Shown here: positions 25,761 to 35,684 of the stretch, piece after piece | How the letters are laid out: each line of letters begins with the position of its first letter | Numbering within the stretch: position 1 is the stretch's first letter | Origin: CAYSPG01 sp964432885 | GTDB taxonomy: Bacteria; Bacteroidota; Bacteroidia; AKYH767-A; OLB10 | Assembly: GCA_964432885.1 (NCBI GenBank) | Contig: CAYSPG010000010.1 | Coordinates: 62,001-126,000, forward strand | Direction: 5' to 3' | Length of the DNA: 64,000 nt | Notes under the pieces: generated by a model | Database searches by the model: none | Seen by the model: the letters and a program-made list of their open reading frames with translations, nothing else | What the model was told of the DNA's origin: nothing | Translations under genes and position numbers: made by a program

Positions 25761-26561
25761 ATGAAACGCAAAATAGTTATACAAGGCATATTGCTTGTTG
25801 CATTGTTTTTTGCACTGTGGGCTTTTTTTAAATTTATTTTTCCTGACAATTGGAAATACACCAGCGAACTTTCAATAAGCAACGAAGAAAAAATAGGAAA
25901 GGTGCTGGTAAATGTATTTTTATCAGATAACCAAAAAATTACCAACGAAAAAGTTACAGATGCAATAACCATTATTGGAAAAAGATTAAAGCATGGAATA
26001 GAAATGCCACGCTACAGGTACAAGTTTTATGTGGTTGAATCGGATAAGGTAAATGCATTTACATTGCCCGGAGGCAACATAGTTATATACACAGGCCTGA
26101 TAGATTTGTGTGACAATCCTGAACAACTTGCCTCGGTAATGGCGCATGAAATGGGCCATGCCGAAAATAAACACATTGTATCAAGACTTATAAAAGAGTT
26201 TGGCCTTACCGTTTTGGTGGGTGTTATTTTTAACGACAACAGCGGTGTTTTAACTTCGGTTTTAAAAAGTGTTATTTCAACAAAATTTGACCGCAATCAG
26301 GAGCGCGAGGCCGATGAGTTTGCACTAAAAACGATGGAGGCTTCAGGCATACTTCCAATACACTTTGCCGATTTGTTTGAAAAAATTGAAGAAAAAGAAG
26401 GCGGGTACAGCGAAGCAATGCAAATTGTTATGACCCACCCGCACAACAGAGAGCGTATAAAAATGGCGCAGTTATACAAAGTGAAAAAAGATTTTGAAGA
26501 AATTCCATTTGATGATATTGACTTTGATGAGGTGAAAGAAAATTTGTCAGAAGGAATTTAA
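25761..26561 (+). CDS. M48 family metallopeptidase, membrane anchored
   Basis: The 266-aa protein has one N-terminal membrane helix (about 5-27) and then an M48 zinc protease domain. Zinc ligands are H129 and H133 in HEMGHAENKH, with catalytic E130, and the third ligand E183 in EREADEFAL. NAFTLPGGNIVIYTGL at about 98-113 is the usual substrate-edge motif. It resembles HtpX/BepA-like quality-control proteases. It is the last gene of the TM2 cluster; its stop overlaps that of the convergent M1 peptidase by 4 bp. Confidence 0.9.
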   Translation: MKRKIVIQGILLVALFFALWAFFKFIFPDNWKYTSELSISNEEKIGKVLVNVFLSDNQKITNEKVTDAITIIGKRLKHGIEMPRYRYKFYVVESDKVNAFTLPGGNIVIYTGLIDLCDNPEQLASVMAHEMGHAENKHIVSRLIKEFGLTVLVGVIFNDNSGVLTSVLKSVISTKFDRNQEREADEFALKTMEASGILPIHFADLFEKIEEKEGGYSEAMQIVMTHPHNRERIKMAQLYKVKKDFEEIPFDDIDFDEVKENLSEGI

Positions 26562-29500
26562 AACACCTGTTGCCTTAGCAATACCGGATTTAACTTTTGC
26601 AAATCAAAAATAAATCGTATCCGGTTGGCAAATTTGTAATTGTTAAGTGTATAAAAATTTTTTATTTCGGGCGAATAAACCAGTGGAATATAAATTTCAA
26701 AAGCATTTTTTAAAACCGAAAAGCACACACCGCCATCATATTTAATGGCCTGTGCTCCATCAAACAGTTTGTCTCCACGCTCCATTGCGGCAGCATCTAC
26801 AAACAATTTTATAAACGGTACAGGCAACTTAAATGCTGCATTAAATCCTAGCATCCATTTATTGGTACTTAACGGGTAATATGTTTTTAACCCGGCATCG
26901 CTTACCAAAAACTGATTTTTCCACAAGCCTTCATTTTCGTTTCGGCCAAAAAAATATTCCTCCATCATGTAATCGCCAACTCCGCGCATGCCGCTTAGCT
27001 TAAAATACGAATTAACGGATGTGTTGCCTGCATTTAAAAATGCTCCTGCAAACAGGCGCAGCATAAGCGCCTTTTTGTATTTGCCAACGGTGATTTCCTG
27101 TATGCGCTCTGCGCAAGCCTTTGTGTATTTTTCACCTGTTTCAACAGTGGCCAAAAATATTCCGGGGTCAAGTTTATCGTTGTTTTGATGCTGGTAGCTT
27201 ATGCTGGTAAAGTTATAATGCTTGTTTTTTAGATATGGAGTTTCTTTGTTGTAATAAAATTCATCTTTCCAAAGGTTGGTGGTTTTAATAGCAATAAAGT
27301 TGGAGGTACTATAATTGGTGTTGCTTTTTTTAAACCGTGCGCTTACCCTTGCCGACCAAAATATATATTTTGCATTCAATGTATTTTTAATGCTGTTAAT
27401 CATATCGGGCTTAAGGTTGTCGCTTGTAAAATATTTGGCACGGTTGGTAAAATCAAACCTGTCGAAAAAGCAGTTAAGTTTAAAAGCAGTATAATTCATA
27501 TATGCATTGCCGGCAACACTGTTAGACTCAAGCCCATAAAGCGGAGCGATGCTGTATTCAAATTTTTTTTCGGGTATAAACCTGTTGTGAAGCAGCGCAC
27601 CTACCATAAATCCATCATACACATTGTAACCAACAGCAGGCAAGTACGAAATCTGGGTTGTGTTTTTATTTTCTGCACCGGCAAAAAATTTCAATTGCAA
27701 TGGATTAAATTTTTTTAGTATTCCTTTAGTGCGGATGGTATTATTGAAATCGTTTAGCTCAGCACTTTCCTGCAGGGCATTAATTCTAAAGGCGTCACAC
27801 GTATTGCATTTAACAATAAACGATTTTTTGTTTTCAAATCCATCAAACCATTGTGTATGCGTTACCACATTGTTTTTTATTGCAGATACTGCCACAGGAC
27901 TGCTTATGTTACCTGCATTTTTGATTTTAATAGTATAAGTTTCATCATCAATTTTTTTTATTGATGAAAACCGGTAATCAATTTTTCCTTTTGTATTTAT
28001 CAAGTCATCAAAAAACCAATCAAGATTTCTTTTTGTCGTTTCTTCAAACACATTTTTTAAATCCACAGGCGAAGGGTGTTTAAATTTCCATTTCTCAAAA
28101 TACGATTTCATACATTGGTCAAACACTTCTTCGCCCAGGTAATTTTTGAGGTGCTCAAATATCAATGCCGATTTCATATACACAATAAACCCGTAGTTAG
28201 TAAACGAAAATTTTTCGGCTTTAAGGTTTAATGGTTGGTCGTTATTGCTGCGTGCTGCCATGCGGTATTGCAACATAGTTACATCGCGCTGGTTGTATTT
28301 ACCCATGCCCAATAAGTTGGAAATGCCTGAAGGCAAACCAATGTATTCGGTAAGTAAATTAATGTGAGGGTCGCGCATTTTGGTATAGATGTAGCGCATC
28401 TCATTAAAGCTATTAATGCCCTCGTCCATCCATGCATACTCTCGCTCATTGCTGCCCAGCATGCCATAAAACCAGTTATGCCCCACTTCATGCACAATAA
28501 CATCTTCCATCATAAAATCAGATGACGTGCTGTTTATAATTGTAATAGTTGGATACTCCATACCACCGCCAGCGGCAATAGTGCCATCAATGGCTGTGCA
28601 GGTTGGGTATTGATAGTCGCCATTCCATTTTGAGTAATAGTAAACAGCACTGTCGATATAATGCACTGCTTTTTTCCATTGTGCAGGTTTGCTGTTGGTA
28701 AAAAATGCATAGGTTTTTACTTTTTGTTTTGAGTAAGGCAATTCCACCTCGCTGCCAAGTACATTAAATCGTTTGTCGGCAAACCATGCAAAGTCATGTG
28801 CGTTTGAAATTTTATAACTCAAAGTTTTGGTTTGTGCCGATGAAGGCGGAAAAGTGTTGTCGTTTGCAAACTCCTTTACCTGTTTTGTTTCCTCAATTTT
28901 GTTTTCAATAAATGCAATTTCACTTTCGGTTTGCAGGCTGCCGCTTGCTGCTACCAGATAATTGGCCGGCACGGTAATGTCAACTTCAAAATCGCCAAAC
29001 TCTGAATAAAACTCTCCTTGCGAAACATAAGGCAGCGGATGCCAGCCATTGGTATCATATACAGCCGGCTTAGGATACCATTGAGTAATAAAATACGATT
29101 GCCCGATGTGGCCAAGCCGCGAAAATTTAGCATCAGGAATTTTGATATGAAATGGGGTAGTGATGGTTATTTTTTTTCCGGGCAGTAATGGTGTGTTTAG
29201 TTTTATACGGCATATATCTATGTGTATGCTGTCGGTAATCATCAACACGCTTTCATTATCTACTTTAAAATTTAAGTTGTCAATAAAACCACGCTGTTCT
29301 TTTTTTGCATAATAAAATTTTAAATCGCCATTGCGTAAAAATTCTTTTGCAAGAGCGGTTGAATTGTTTTTGTATGCATTTGGCCACAGATGAAAATAAA
29401 TTTCAGTAAGAGCATCGGGTGCATTGTTGGTATATTCAATGGTTTCAAAACCCGTAAGTTCATGAAGTGAATCATCCAGAGCAACCGAAATTTTGTAATT

Positions 29501-29587
29501 GGTTTGTTGCTGAAAGTAATTTTTTTGTGCAGGTAAAATCTGTTTTGCAAAAAGAAAACATGTGATGAATAAAAATTTCAATTGCAT
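26558..29587 (-). CDS. M1 family metallopeptidase, secreted
   Basis: This 1009-aa protein begins with a signal peptide ending near ILPAQ. The M1 aminopeptidase-like domain covers roughly 25-560: the exopeptidase-type motif is GGGMEYP (340-346), and the zinc site HEVGHNW has H366, E367 and H370 with the fourth ligand E389 in WMDEGINSF. The remaining 450 residues form a C-terminal half without known motifs, rich in Tyr/Phe and Asn and barrel-like in its last third. Large M1-like proteins with such tails are common in Bacteroidota. GGMEYP differs from the usual GxMEN by having Y in place of N. Confidence 0.9.
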   Translation of the reverse strand: MQLKFLFITCFLFAKQILPAQKNYFQQQTNYKISVALDDSLHELTGFETIEYTNNAPDALTEIYFHLWPNAYKNNSTALAKEFLRNGDLKFYYAKKEQRGFIDNLNFKVDNESVLMITDSIHIDICRIKLNTPLLPGKKITITTPFHIKIPDAKFSRLGHIGQSYFITQWYPKPAVYDTNGWHPLPYVSQGEFYSEFGDFEVDITVPANYLVAASGSLQTESEIAFIENKIEETKQVKEFANDNTFPPSSAQTKTLSYKISNAHDFAWFADKRFNVLGSEVELPYSKQKVKTYAFFTNSKPAQWKKAVHYIDSAVYYYSKWNGDYQYPTCTAIDGTIAAGGGMEYPTITIINSTSSDFMMEDVIVHEVGHNWFYGMLGSNEREYAWMDEGINSFNEMRYIYTKMRDPHINLLTEYIGLPSGISNLLGMGKYNQRDVTMLQYRMAARSNNDQPLNLKAEKFSFTNYGFIVYMKSALIFEHLKNYLGEEVFDQCMKSYFEKWKFKHPSPVDLKNVFEETTKRNLDWFFDDLINTKGKIDYRFSSIKKIDDETYTIKIKNAGNISSPVAVSAIKNNVVTHTQWFDGFENKKSFIVKCNTCDAFRINALQESAELNDFNNTIRTKGILKKFNPLQLKFFAGAENKNTTQISYLPAVGYNVYDGFMVGALLHNRFIPEKKFEYSIAPLYGLESNSVAGNAYMNYTAFKLNCFFDRFDFTNRAKYFTSDNLKPDMINSIKNTLNAKYIFWSARVSARFKKSNTNYSTSNFIAIKTTNLWKDEFYYNKETPYLKNKHYNFTSISYQHQNNDKLDPGIFLATVETGEKYTKACAERIQEITVGKYKKALMLRLFAGAFLNAGNTSVNSYFKLSGMRGVGDYMMEEYFFGRNENEGLWKNQFLVSDAGLKTYYPLSTNKWMLGFNAAFKLPVPFIKLFVDAAAMERGDKLFDGAQAIKYDGGVCFSVLKNAFEIYIPLVYSPEIKNFYTLNNYKFANRIRFIFDLQKLNPVLLRQQVF

Positions 29588-29593
29588 GGGATA

Positions 29594-29601
29594 TATATTT
29601 G
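29594..29601 (+). promoter_or_regulatory. Possible -7 element for the M48 lipoprotein gene
   Basis: TATATTTG matches TAnnTTTG, but it is 122 bp before the start and so close to the divergent M1 gene that chance is possible. Confidence 0.3.
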
Positions 29602-29722
29602 CGCGCTAAAATAAATTAAACCATTATGCCATTTGGAATTGAATAAGCAAACTATGAAGAAGAGTTATACATTAAAATTTTACAAACGAAAAAGCGTTTA
29701 TTTGTAATAAATATTTACCGAA

Positions 29723-30529
29723 ATGAAATTTTTGAATTCAATAATTATTGTAGCCGTGTTACTGCTTGCCGAATCTTGTTCAAAGGTGCCGGTTACCGGT
29801 CGCAACCAGCTAAACATGATTCCCGAAGACCAAATGGTTTCGATGGCATTATCAAGCTACAGCGATTTTTTAAAGCAGCATCCTGCAGTGCCTGCTACCA
29901 ATACCCAAGCTATGCTTGTTAAAAAGACAGGCGAAAAAATTAAAACTTCCGTTATAAGTTACATGCGTAAAAACAAAATGTACGACCGTATTAAAAACTA
30001 CAAGTGGGAATTTAATTTGGTTAATAGCAAAGAGGTTAATGCATGGTGTATGCCCGGTGGCAAAGTGGTGGTGTATTCAGGCTTGCTTGATGTAACCAAG
30101 GATGAGCCAAGCCTGGCACTGGTAATGGGCCATGAAATTGGTCATGCCATTGCCCGCCATGGCAATGAGCGTATGAGCCAGGGCTTGCTTGCTCAGTTTG
30201 GAAGCATTGCATTGGATGTGGCCACTATTGATAAACCGGCAGAAACGCGTGCTTTATTTAATGCAGCTTACGGGGCTGGTGCTACAGTAGGCGTGCTGCT
30301 TCCTTTTTCGCGTTTGCAGGAAACAGAGGCCGATAAACTGGGATTAATTTTTATGGCCATGGCAGGATATGACCCTCGCACAGCTCCTGATTTTTGGAAA
30401 CGCATGGCAGCAGTTGGCGGAGGCAAACCACCTGAATTTTTAAGCACACATCCAAGTGATGAAACGCGGATAAAAAATTTAAAAGAGTTTATGCCTGAGG
30501 CGCTCAATTACTATAAACCCAAACAATAG
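29723..30529 (+). CDS. M48 family metallopeptidase, lipoprotein
   Basis: This 268-aa protein has a lipoprotein signal (LLLAESCSK, lipidated C19) followed directly by VPVTGRNQLNMIP, the typical start of BepA/LoiP-like M48 proteases. Zinc ligands are H137 and H141 in HEIGHAIARHGNERMSQ with E138 catalytic; the third is in LQETEADKLG. EVNAWCMPGGKVVVYSGLL matches the family. These periplasmic enzymes degrade misassembled outer-membrane proteins. It differs from the M48 enzyme at 25761, which is anchored by a helix. A bidirectional terminator follows. Confidence 0.93.
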   Translation: MKFLNSIIIVAVLLLAESCSKVPVTGRNQLNMIPEDQMVSMALSSYSDFLKQHPAVPATNTQAMLVKKTGEKIKTSVISYMRKNKMYDRIKNYKWEFNLVNSKEVNAWCMPGGKVVVYSGLLDVTKDEPSLALVMGHEIGHAIARHGNERMSQGLLAQFGSIALDVATIDKPAETRALFNAAYGAGATVGVLLPFSRLQETEADKLGLIFMAMAGYDPRTAPDFWKRMAAVGGGKPPEFLSTHPSDETRIKNLKEFMPEALNYYKPKQ

Positions 30530-30538
30530 AACAAAATA

Positions 30539-30575
30539 AAAATCCCCGAAACAAATTTTTGCTTCGGGGATTTTT
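30539..30575. terminator. Bidirectional terminator between convergent genes
   Basis: AAAATCCCCGAA (30539-30550) pairs perfectly with TTCGGGGATTTT (30563-30574) around a 12-nt loop. A/T runs on both sides let it serve the M48 lipoprotein gene and the convergent coiled-coil lipoprotein gene. Confidence 0.85.
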
Positions 30576-30593
30576 ATTTACGTGATACAGAAA

Positions 30594-31457
30594 CTATTTG
30601 GTTACAATTACCAAGTATTTTGATGAACTCCAAAACTTAGTTGCATCGGTTATATTAATGCCGTTAACTTTTTTATTGGTTTTATCAACCTGGTACGAAC
30701 CTGATGGATGATTGGTGATAATTTTTATATCCTTTGCCTCTAATGGAATTTTAGAAGTTTGGGTAATATCAATTTTGGTAAACTGCGAGGCATCCAAGTC
30801 AGATTTTAAAACCTGGTTGCGCCCCATTCCTAAAAAGCCGCCCTCTTTGCTTATAAGTTGTTTGTCGCGCAGTTGCTTGTAAGTGCCCATGGTATAATAG
30901 GCAGTATTTATAATGTTTGTTTTTTCATCAATCACCTGACTCTTGGCTGCTATTACCTGGTTAAGCGTATCAATATTTGATTTTAAACTGGTAATAGAAA
31001 TATTGGCTTCGTTTAACTGTAAGTTTAATCCGGCAATCATCGAGTCTTTTTCGGCAATTTTTATGTTTAGCTCGGCAATCATTTTTTCAAGTTGAGCAAG
31101 TTTTACTCTTGACCCTTTTACCTTTGTACTTAGCTCGGCTATTCGCTTGCTGTTTTCATTCAACAAGTTATTTATGTTGTCAATGTTTTTTCTAATTCTA
31201 TCTTTTACGGTTCCGCCCATTTCGGGGTCACTTTTTGCATCCATGGTTATGGCCATGTGTAATTGGTTTATGCTGTCGAGGCTCGATTCAATAGAATTAA
31301 AATCGCCCAAAAAAACATCAATGGTGCTATCTTTTCGAACACCGGCTGTAATTAATGAGTCGCGCTCTTTGTTAAGCCTGTCAACTTCGGGCTTATAATC
31401 TTTGCACGAAAACAGCGAGGTAATTAAAATACCCGCTGATAAAACATACTTTTTCAT
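30594..31457 (-). CDS. Coiled-coil lipoprotein (Cbp1-like)
   Basis: The 287-aa protein has a lipoprotein signal (LITSLFSCKD, C18), then a long heptad-rich coiled coil (about 22-190), including a KIAEKDSMIAGLNLQLNEAN-type stretch, then a globular C-terminal domain of about 90 residues containing GGFLGMGRNQVLKSDLDASQF. I recall this architecture in Bacteroidota proteins labelled as Cbp1-family adhesins, but that name rests on memory and the role here is unknown. A promoter lies 57 bp upstream. Confidence 0.75.
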   Translation of the reverse strand: MKKYVLSAGILITSLFSCKDYKPEVDRLNKERDSLITAGVRKDSTIDVFLGDFNSIESSLDSINQLHMAITMDAKSDPEMGGTVKDRIRKNIDNINNLLNENSKRIAELSTKVKGSRVKLAQLEKMIAELNIKIAEKDSMIAGLNLQLNEANISITSLKSNIDTLNQVIAAKSQVIDEKTNIINTAYYTMGTYKQLRDKQLISKEGGFLGMGRNQVLKSDLDASQFTKIDITQTSKIPLEAKDIKIITNHPSGSYQVDKTNKKVNGINITDATKFWSSSKYLVIVTK

Positions 31458-31513
31458 TTTTTTTGTGTTAATGTTTAAGATTTAGATAAAGTGGTTTTGT
31501 GATAGTAGCGTGG

Positions 31514-31521
31514 CAAATGTA
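31514..31521 (-). promoter_or_regulatory. -7 promoter element of the coiled-coil lipoprotein gene
   Basis: The minus strand reads TACATTTG, an exact TAnnTTTG match. Confidence 0.55.
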
Positions 31522-31591
31522 ATTTAAAGGCGCTGGCTGAAAAAGGTTATAAAAGAGAAACTAAAAAAGATATTCACACCACGGTGTAAAT

Positions 31592-32947
31592 TCAAATAGG
31601 GGCGTCTGTCTTTTTTACCACTATTGTCATGGCCTGTTCCACCACAATAATGTCTTCATCTTTTTCTATCCACCCTGTTTGCGATACGGCATCATGCAAT
31701 TGGTTTTCAATAAGTACTTTTCCGGCAGGACGTAGGGCTGAATAGGCTTTGCCTGTTTTGCCAACCAATTTGGCCACATTTGCTGAAGCATTATAACCAT
31801 CGGATGAAGACAGATTTTTTTGGAGCATCATTTTTGAAAATCGTGAAGATGCAGGCATTTTTCCGAAAAAATAAAAAAACAAAAATGTTGAACCTATTAA
31901 CCCAATTGTTGAAATCCCAAGAGCCCGGATAATATCAGGTGATGAAGTAAATGTAAAATCAAGGCCATCGTTATTTAACATGCTTAATACAAATCCACCT
32001 ATAGTTAACAGAATACCTGCTATACCAGTTACTCCAAATCCAGGGATAAAAAAAACTTCAACAGCAAGTAAAATTAATCCGGCAGCAAACAAAATAATTT
32101 CCCAATTAGCGGCAAGCCCTTCAATATACAGGGGTGCAAAATAAAGTATGGCAGCCACCATACTTGCCGCTACAGGAAAAATAGTTCCAGGTGATTGAAA
32201 TTCAAAATACAATCCGCCAAGCATTATTAAAATTAAAATGCCGCTGATAGTGGGATTTATTAAAAACGAAATTATTTTATCAGAAAGGGTGGGGGTAAAA
32301 CTTTCCAATGTGTAGCTGTCAATTTTTTCAGATACAATAACATCTTGAATAGTTTCGGCAATACCGTTGCAGTAATTGTTTTTAATTGCTTCGTTAGCAG
32401 AAAACGTAAGCACTTTTCCTGAGTCGTTTACACCAGCTATAAATGTGCGTGGGTCAACCATTGCTTCGGCAATTTTGGTATCTCGTCCGCGTTTTTCGGC
32501 AGTGGCTCTCATCATAGCGCGCATGTAACTTTGGTATTTGTCGGGTGCGGCTTCTCCTTTTTCGTTAACCACAGTAGCTGCTCCAAAACTGGAACCGCTT
32601 CGCATATATATTTTGTTACATGCTATTGAAATTAACGCACCCGCACTTGCAGCATTGTTATCAATAAAAACAACAACGGGAATTTTTGAATACAATATAG
32701 CCGAACGGATGCTGTCAGCTGCGTCAAGCATACCCCCATACGTGTTCATGTGAATTAAAAACATGGAGGCGTTTTTGTTTTCGGCCGTATGCAGTGCTTT
32801 TGAGAATATGCGTGCCAAACCAGGGGTTACTTCTTCTTTTAAATTAAACCGATAAATAAGATTGTTATTTTCTGCGCACAATAAAAATGCAAATGCGCAG
32901 TTGAATAGGCATAGAAAAAATGTTTTTTTAACAAGAGGTAAATTCAT
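31592..32947 (-). CDS. NfeD-family membrane-bound serine protease (ClpP class)
   Basis: This 451-aa protein combines a ClpP-like serine protease domain with an NfeD C-terminal part. After a signal sequence (about 1-25) the protease domain runs to about 215; the nucleophile is S101 in NNAASAG and the base is probably K152, in the usual serine-lysine dyad. Four or five membrane helices follow (about 240-385), and the last 65 or so residues form an OB-fold NfeD domain (LVGKTGKAYSALRPAGKVLIENQLHD). Homologues cleave hydrophobic stomatin or slipin tails in membrane quality control. No stomatin/slipin gene is adjacent, although such pairs are common. Confidence 0.9.
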   Translation of the reverse strand: MNLPLVKKTFFLCLFNCAFAFLLCAENNNLIYRFNLKEEVTPGLARIFSKALHTAENKNASMFLIHMNTYGGMLDAADSIRSAILYSKIPVVVFIDNNAASAGALISIACNKIYMRSGSSFGAATVVNEKGEAAPDKYQSYMRAMMRATAEKRGRDTKIAEAMVDPRTFIAGVNDSGKVLTFSANEAIKNNYCNGIAETIQDVIVSEKIDSYTLESFTPTLSDKIISFLINPTISGILILIMLGGLYFEFQSPGTIFPVAASMVAAILYFAPLYIEGLAANWEIILFAAGLILLAVEVFFIPGFGVTGIAGILLTIGGFVLSMLNNDGLDFTFTSSPDIIRALGISTIGLIGSTFLFFYFFGKMPASSRFSKMMLQKNLSSSDGYNASANVAKLVGKTGKAYSALRPAGKVLIENQLHDAVSQTGWIEKDEDIIVVEQAMTIVVKKTDAPI

Positions 32948-33076
32948 GCATCAAAGGTGTAAATTTTTTTGCTGAAGAAGGAGAAAGTTGTTAATTATTT
33001 TGTTTAAAACCACATTTACTGTACTTGAATATGCCAATACGCTCTCTCTATTATTGTAACAATAAAAAATCTATCC

Positions 33077-34126
33077 ATGCAAAAGCTAAGCATCGTTGCC
33101 CTGTTGGTGTGGTTGCTAAGTGTAGTTACACTTAACGCCCAGTCAACACAAAAGGTAAAAACCATAAACGGAAAAAAATGTTCGTTGCATAAAGTTACTC
33201 CAAAGGAAACCTGGAGCAGTGTATCGCGTCAGTATAAACTAAGTATAGATGAAATTAAATCTGTTAACCCGGGCATAAACGATTTAAAGATTGGGCAGAT
33301 TATAAATATACCTGAGGGCTTAACTTTGGATGCAAAACCCGAAGCAAAACCGGCAGAGCCTGTTGCAACCGTTACCAAACCACAGGTGTTTACTCATGCA
33401 GTGTCATCAGGCGAAACATTGTATGGCATTGCCAAACAATATTTTGTTTCGGTTGATGAGTTAAAAAAATGGAACAACTTAAAATCCAACAGTGCCAAAG
33501 TGGGTCAGATAATTTTTGTAAGCAATCCTGACAATGCAAATGAGTTAGCAACATTAAAAAAGAAAACGGAAATAGCTAATGAAATAAAAACACAGCCAGT
33601 AGTTGAAAATAAAACAATCACGACAAAAAATGAACCTGCAAAGGAGCAAGTAAAACCTGCAGAGCAGGACCCCAAAACACAAGCAGTGCCTGTAACAAAA
33701 AAAGAAGAACCACAAAACCCGGTGCTGGCTGATGCCGGAAATAAAATAATTGCAGTAGCCGATACACGCGAAAAAATTACAGAGCCAGAGCCTAAAGCTA
33801 CCACACGTCCTGAAAAAAAATCAAAATCAAAAAGCGGCAACAGTGTGGTTGAAATGACTGAAAACGGAATGGCTGCATGGATAAAAGACGGAGGGGTAAA
33901 CCAAAATAAATTTTACGGACTACATCGCACAGCACCGCTTGGCACTATCATTAAAGTTACCAACCGTATGAATGATGAATACGTTTTTGTGAAAGTGGTT
34001 GGTCAACTGCCCGATACTGGCGATAACGATAAGCAGATAATTAAGATTTCGGAAGCAGCCGCCAAACGTATAGGCGCTGTGGACGAAAAATTTCAAGTGG
34101 AACTTAGCTATGGTATGTTGCAGTAA
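33077..34126 (+). CDS. LysM-repeat protein with RlpA-like C-terminal barrel
   Basis: The 349-aa protein has a signal peptide ending near TLNAQ. Two LysM domains (about 36-79 and 107-150) would bind peptidoglycan. A long low-complexity linker rich in Lys, Glu, Pro and Thr (about 160-255) leads to a C-terminal double-psi beta-barrel (about 262-349) of the RlpA type, with YGLHRTAPLGTIIKVTNRMND and ISEAAAKRIG. RlpA barrels can act as lytic transglycosylases, but the usual catalytic Asp/His pair is not evident, so a structural role is as likely. It would act in the periplasm at the cell wall. Confidence 0.87.
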   Translation: MQKLSIVALLVWLLSVVTLNAQSTQKVKTINGKKCSLHKVTPKETWSSVSRQYKLSIDEIKSVNPGINDLKIGQIINIPEGLTLDAKPEAKPAEPVATVTKPQVFTHAVSSGETLYGIAKQYFVSVDELKKWNNLKSNSAKVGQIIFVSNPDNANELATLKKKTEIANEIKTQPVVENKTITTKNEPAKEQVKPAEQDPKTQAVPVTKKEEPQNPVLADAGNKIIAVADTREKITEPEPKATTRPEKKSKSKSGNSVVEMTENGMAAWIKDGGVNQNKFYGLHRTAPLGTIIKVTNRMNDEYVFVKVVGQLPDTGDNDKQIIKISEAAAKRIGAVDEKFQVELSYGMLQ

Positions 34127-34167
34127 CCAAAAAAAGAGCAGGCAAAGTTTTTAATGCCTTTCATTTT

Positions 34168-34214
34168 AATACTAAACCCGTATAGTGTTTTATAAACTGT
34201 ACGGGTTTAGTATT
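34168..34214 (+). terminator. Long hairpin, probable terminator
   Basis: AATACTAAACCCGTA (34168-34182) and its perfect complement at 34200-34214 form a 15-bp stem with a 17-nt partly paired loop. It sits 42 bp after the LysM gene. The following sequence is only moderately T-rich. Confidence 0.7.
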
Positions 34215-34273
34215 TATAGCATTGTTATCATAAACCTTAAACCTTTCTACCTTTACCCAATCCAAATTTCCAA

Positions 34274-35668
34274 ATGGCAGAAGTTTCGTTATCAAAAAAA
34301 ATTAAGCACCTGTACTGGCGGGCGGGGTGTGGACCCGATTTAAGTGTTGATTTATCAAACTCATCTGTTAAAAAGGAAACCGAAAAAATTTTTACCGCAG
34401 CAAAGCAGTTTTCTCCAATTGATTTGGTTGAGTTCGACAGGCCATCGCGCCAGCAGTTTAAAAGCATGAGTGAAGAGGAACAGAAACAAATGTTGAAAGC
34501 AGGAAAAAACGAAAAATTTGAGCTTGCATATTCCTGTGTTTTAAAGTTGGTTGAAGAAAAAAATTTTTTACGTGAGAAAATGGCTTTTTTTTGGAGCAGC
34601 CATTTTGCATGTAAAATTAACGAGCCAAACTTTGCACAGGCTTACATCAATGCAATAAGAAAAAATGCATTAGGCAGTTTTGCTGATTTGCTAACTTCAG
34701 TTTCAAAATCTGCGGCTATGTTGCAATACCTTAATAATAATCAAAACAAAAAACGAAGCCCTAACGAAAATTTTGCCCGTGAGGTAATGGAACTTTTTGC
34801 ACTTGGAATTGGAAACTATACTGAGCAGGATGTAAAAGAAGCAGCGCGGGCATTTACCGGATGGACGTTTGAAAAATCGGGTGAGTTTATTATGCGTACC
34901 GAAGTTCATGACGAAGGTGACAAAACAATTTTTGGCCAGTCAGGAAATTATAACGGGGATGATGTTTTGCGTATGCTGCTTGAAAAAAAGCAATGTGCTG
35001 TATTTATTGTTTCAAAAATTTACAGGTATTTTGTTAATGATATAGTTGATGATACCATTGTAACAAAACTTGCCGAGGAGTTTTACCAAAACAATTATGA
35101 CATTGAAAAACTAATGCGCACTATTTTTAATGCCGATTGGTTTTATGATGCAAAAAATGTAGGTGTAAAAATTAAATCGCCAATTGATTTGATTGCAGGT
35201 ATGATGAAAATATTTAATGTTCGGTTTGCCGATACAAGTCGTTTTCTGGCCTTTCAGCGTTCGTTGGGGCAGGAGTTGTTTCATCCACCCAATGTGGCAG
35301 GATGGCCAGTTGGCAAAGGATGGATTGATAACTCAACATTGATGTTGCGACTTAAAATGCCCGAATGGATATTTGAAAAAAAACATTTCGACTTTCGTGT
35401 TAAGTCATCAGGTGATGTGCAGCAGACAAAAATCAGAAACTACTCTGACACAAAACAGGATTTAATCACATACGATTTTTCAGCAATCGAAAAACGTTTT
35501 GAAAAAACAGATGATGCAAACCTCGCTGCCGCTGTTTCTGACTTTTTGCTTATGACTGAAAAAAGCAACACTGCCATAAAAATTATTTCTCAAAATCTAT
35601 CTTCAACTGATAAAGCAAAGTTGGTGGCATTAAAAGTTATGTCGTTACCCGAATATCAAATGTGTTGA
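34274..35668 (+). CDS. DUF1800 family protein
   Basis: This 464-aa protein matches DUF1800: SKKIKHLYWRAGCGP at the N-terminus, FWSSHFACKI near 106, NENFAREVMELFALGIGNY at about 164-182, and the C-terminal HPPNVAGWPVGKGWID. It has no signal peptide and is encoded 16 bp before a DUF1501 gene, the standard pairing in Bacteroidota and Planctomycetota. The pair is thought to work together, but the activity is unknown. Confidence 0.92.
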   Translation: MAEVSLSKKIKHLYWRAGCGPDLSVDLSNSSVKKETEKIFTAAKQFSPIDLVEFDRPSRQQFKSMSEEEQKQMLKAGKNEKFELAYSCVLKLVEEKNFLREKMAFFWSSHFACKINEPNFAQAYINAIRKNALGSFADLLTSVSKSAAMLQYLNNNQNKKRSPNENFAREVMELFALGIGNYTEQDVKEAARAFTGWTFEKSGEFIMRTEVHDEGDKTIFGQSGNYNGDDVLRMLLEKKQCAVFIVSKIYRYFVNDIVDDTIVTKLAEEFYQNNYDIEKLMRTIFNADWFYDAKNVGVKIKSPIDLIAGMMKIFNVRFADTSRFLAFQRSLGQELFHPPNVAGWPVGKGWIDNSTLMLRLKMPEWIFEKKHFDFRVKSSGDVQQTKIRNYSDTKQDLITYDFSAIEKRFEKTDDANLAAAVSDFLLMTEKSNTAIKIISQNLSSTDKAKLVALKVMSLPEYQMC

Positions 35669-35684
35669 GCAGATTAAAAATAAA

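Noticed and set aside
33505..33840. Minus-strand frame of 111 codons in the LysM protein linker
   Set aside because: The Ser/Phe/Val-rich product merely mirrors the Lys/Glu-rich linker codons on the other strand.
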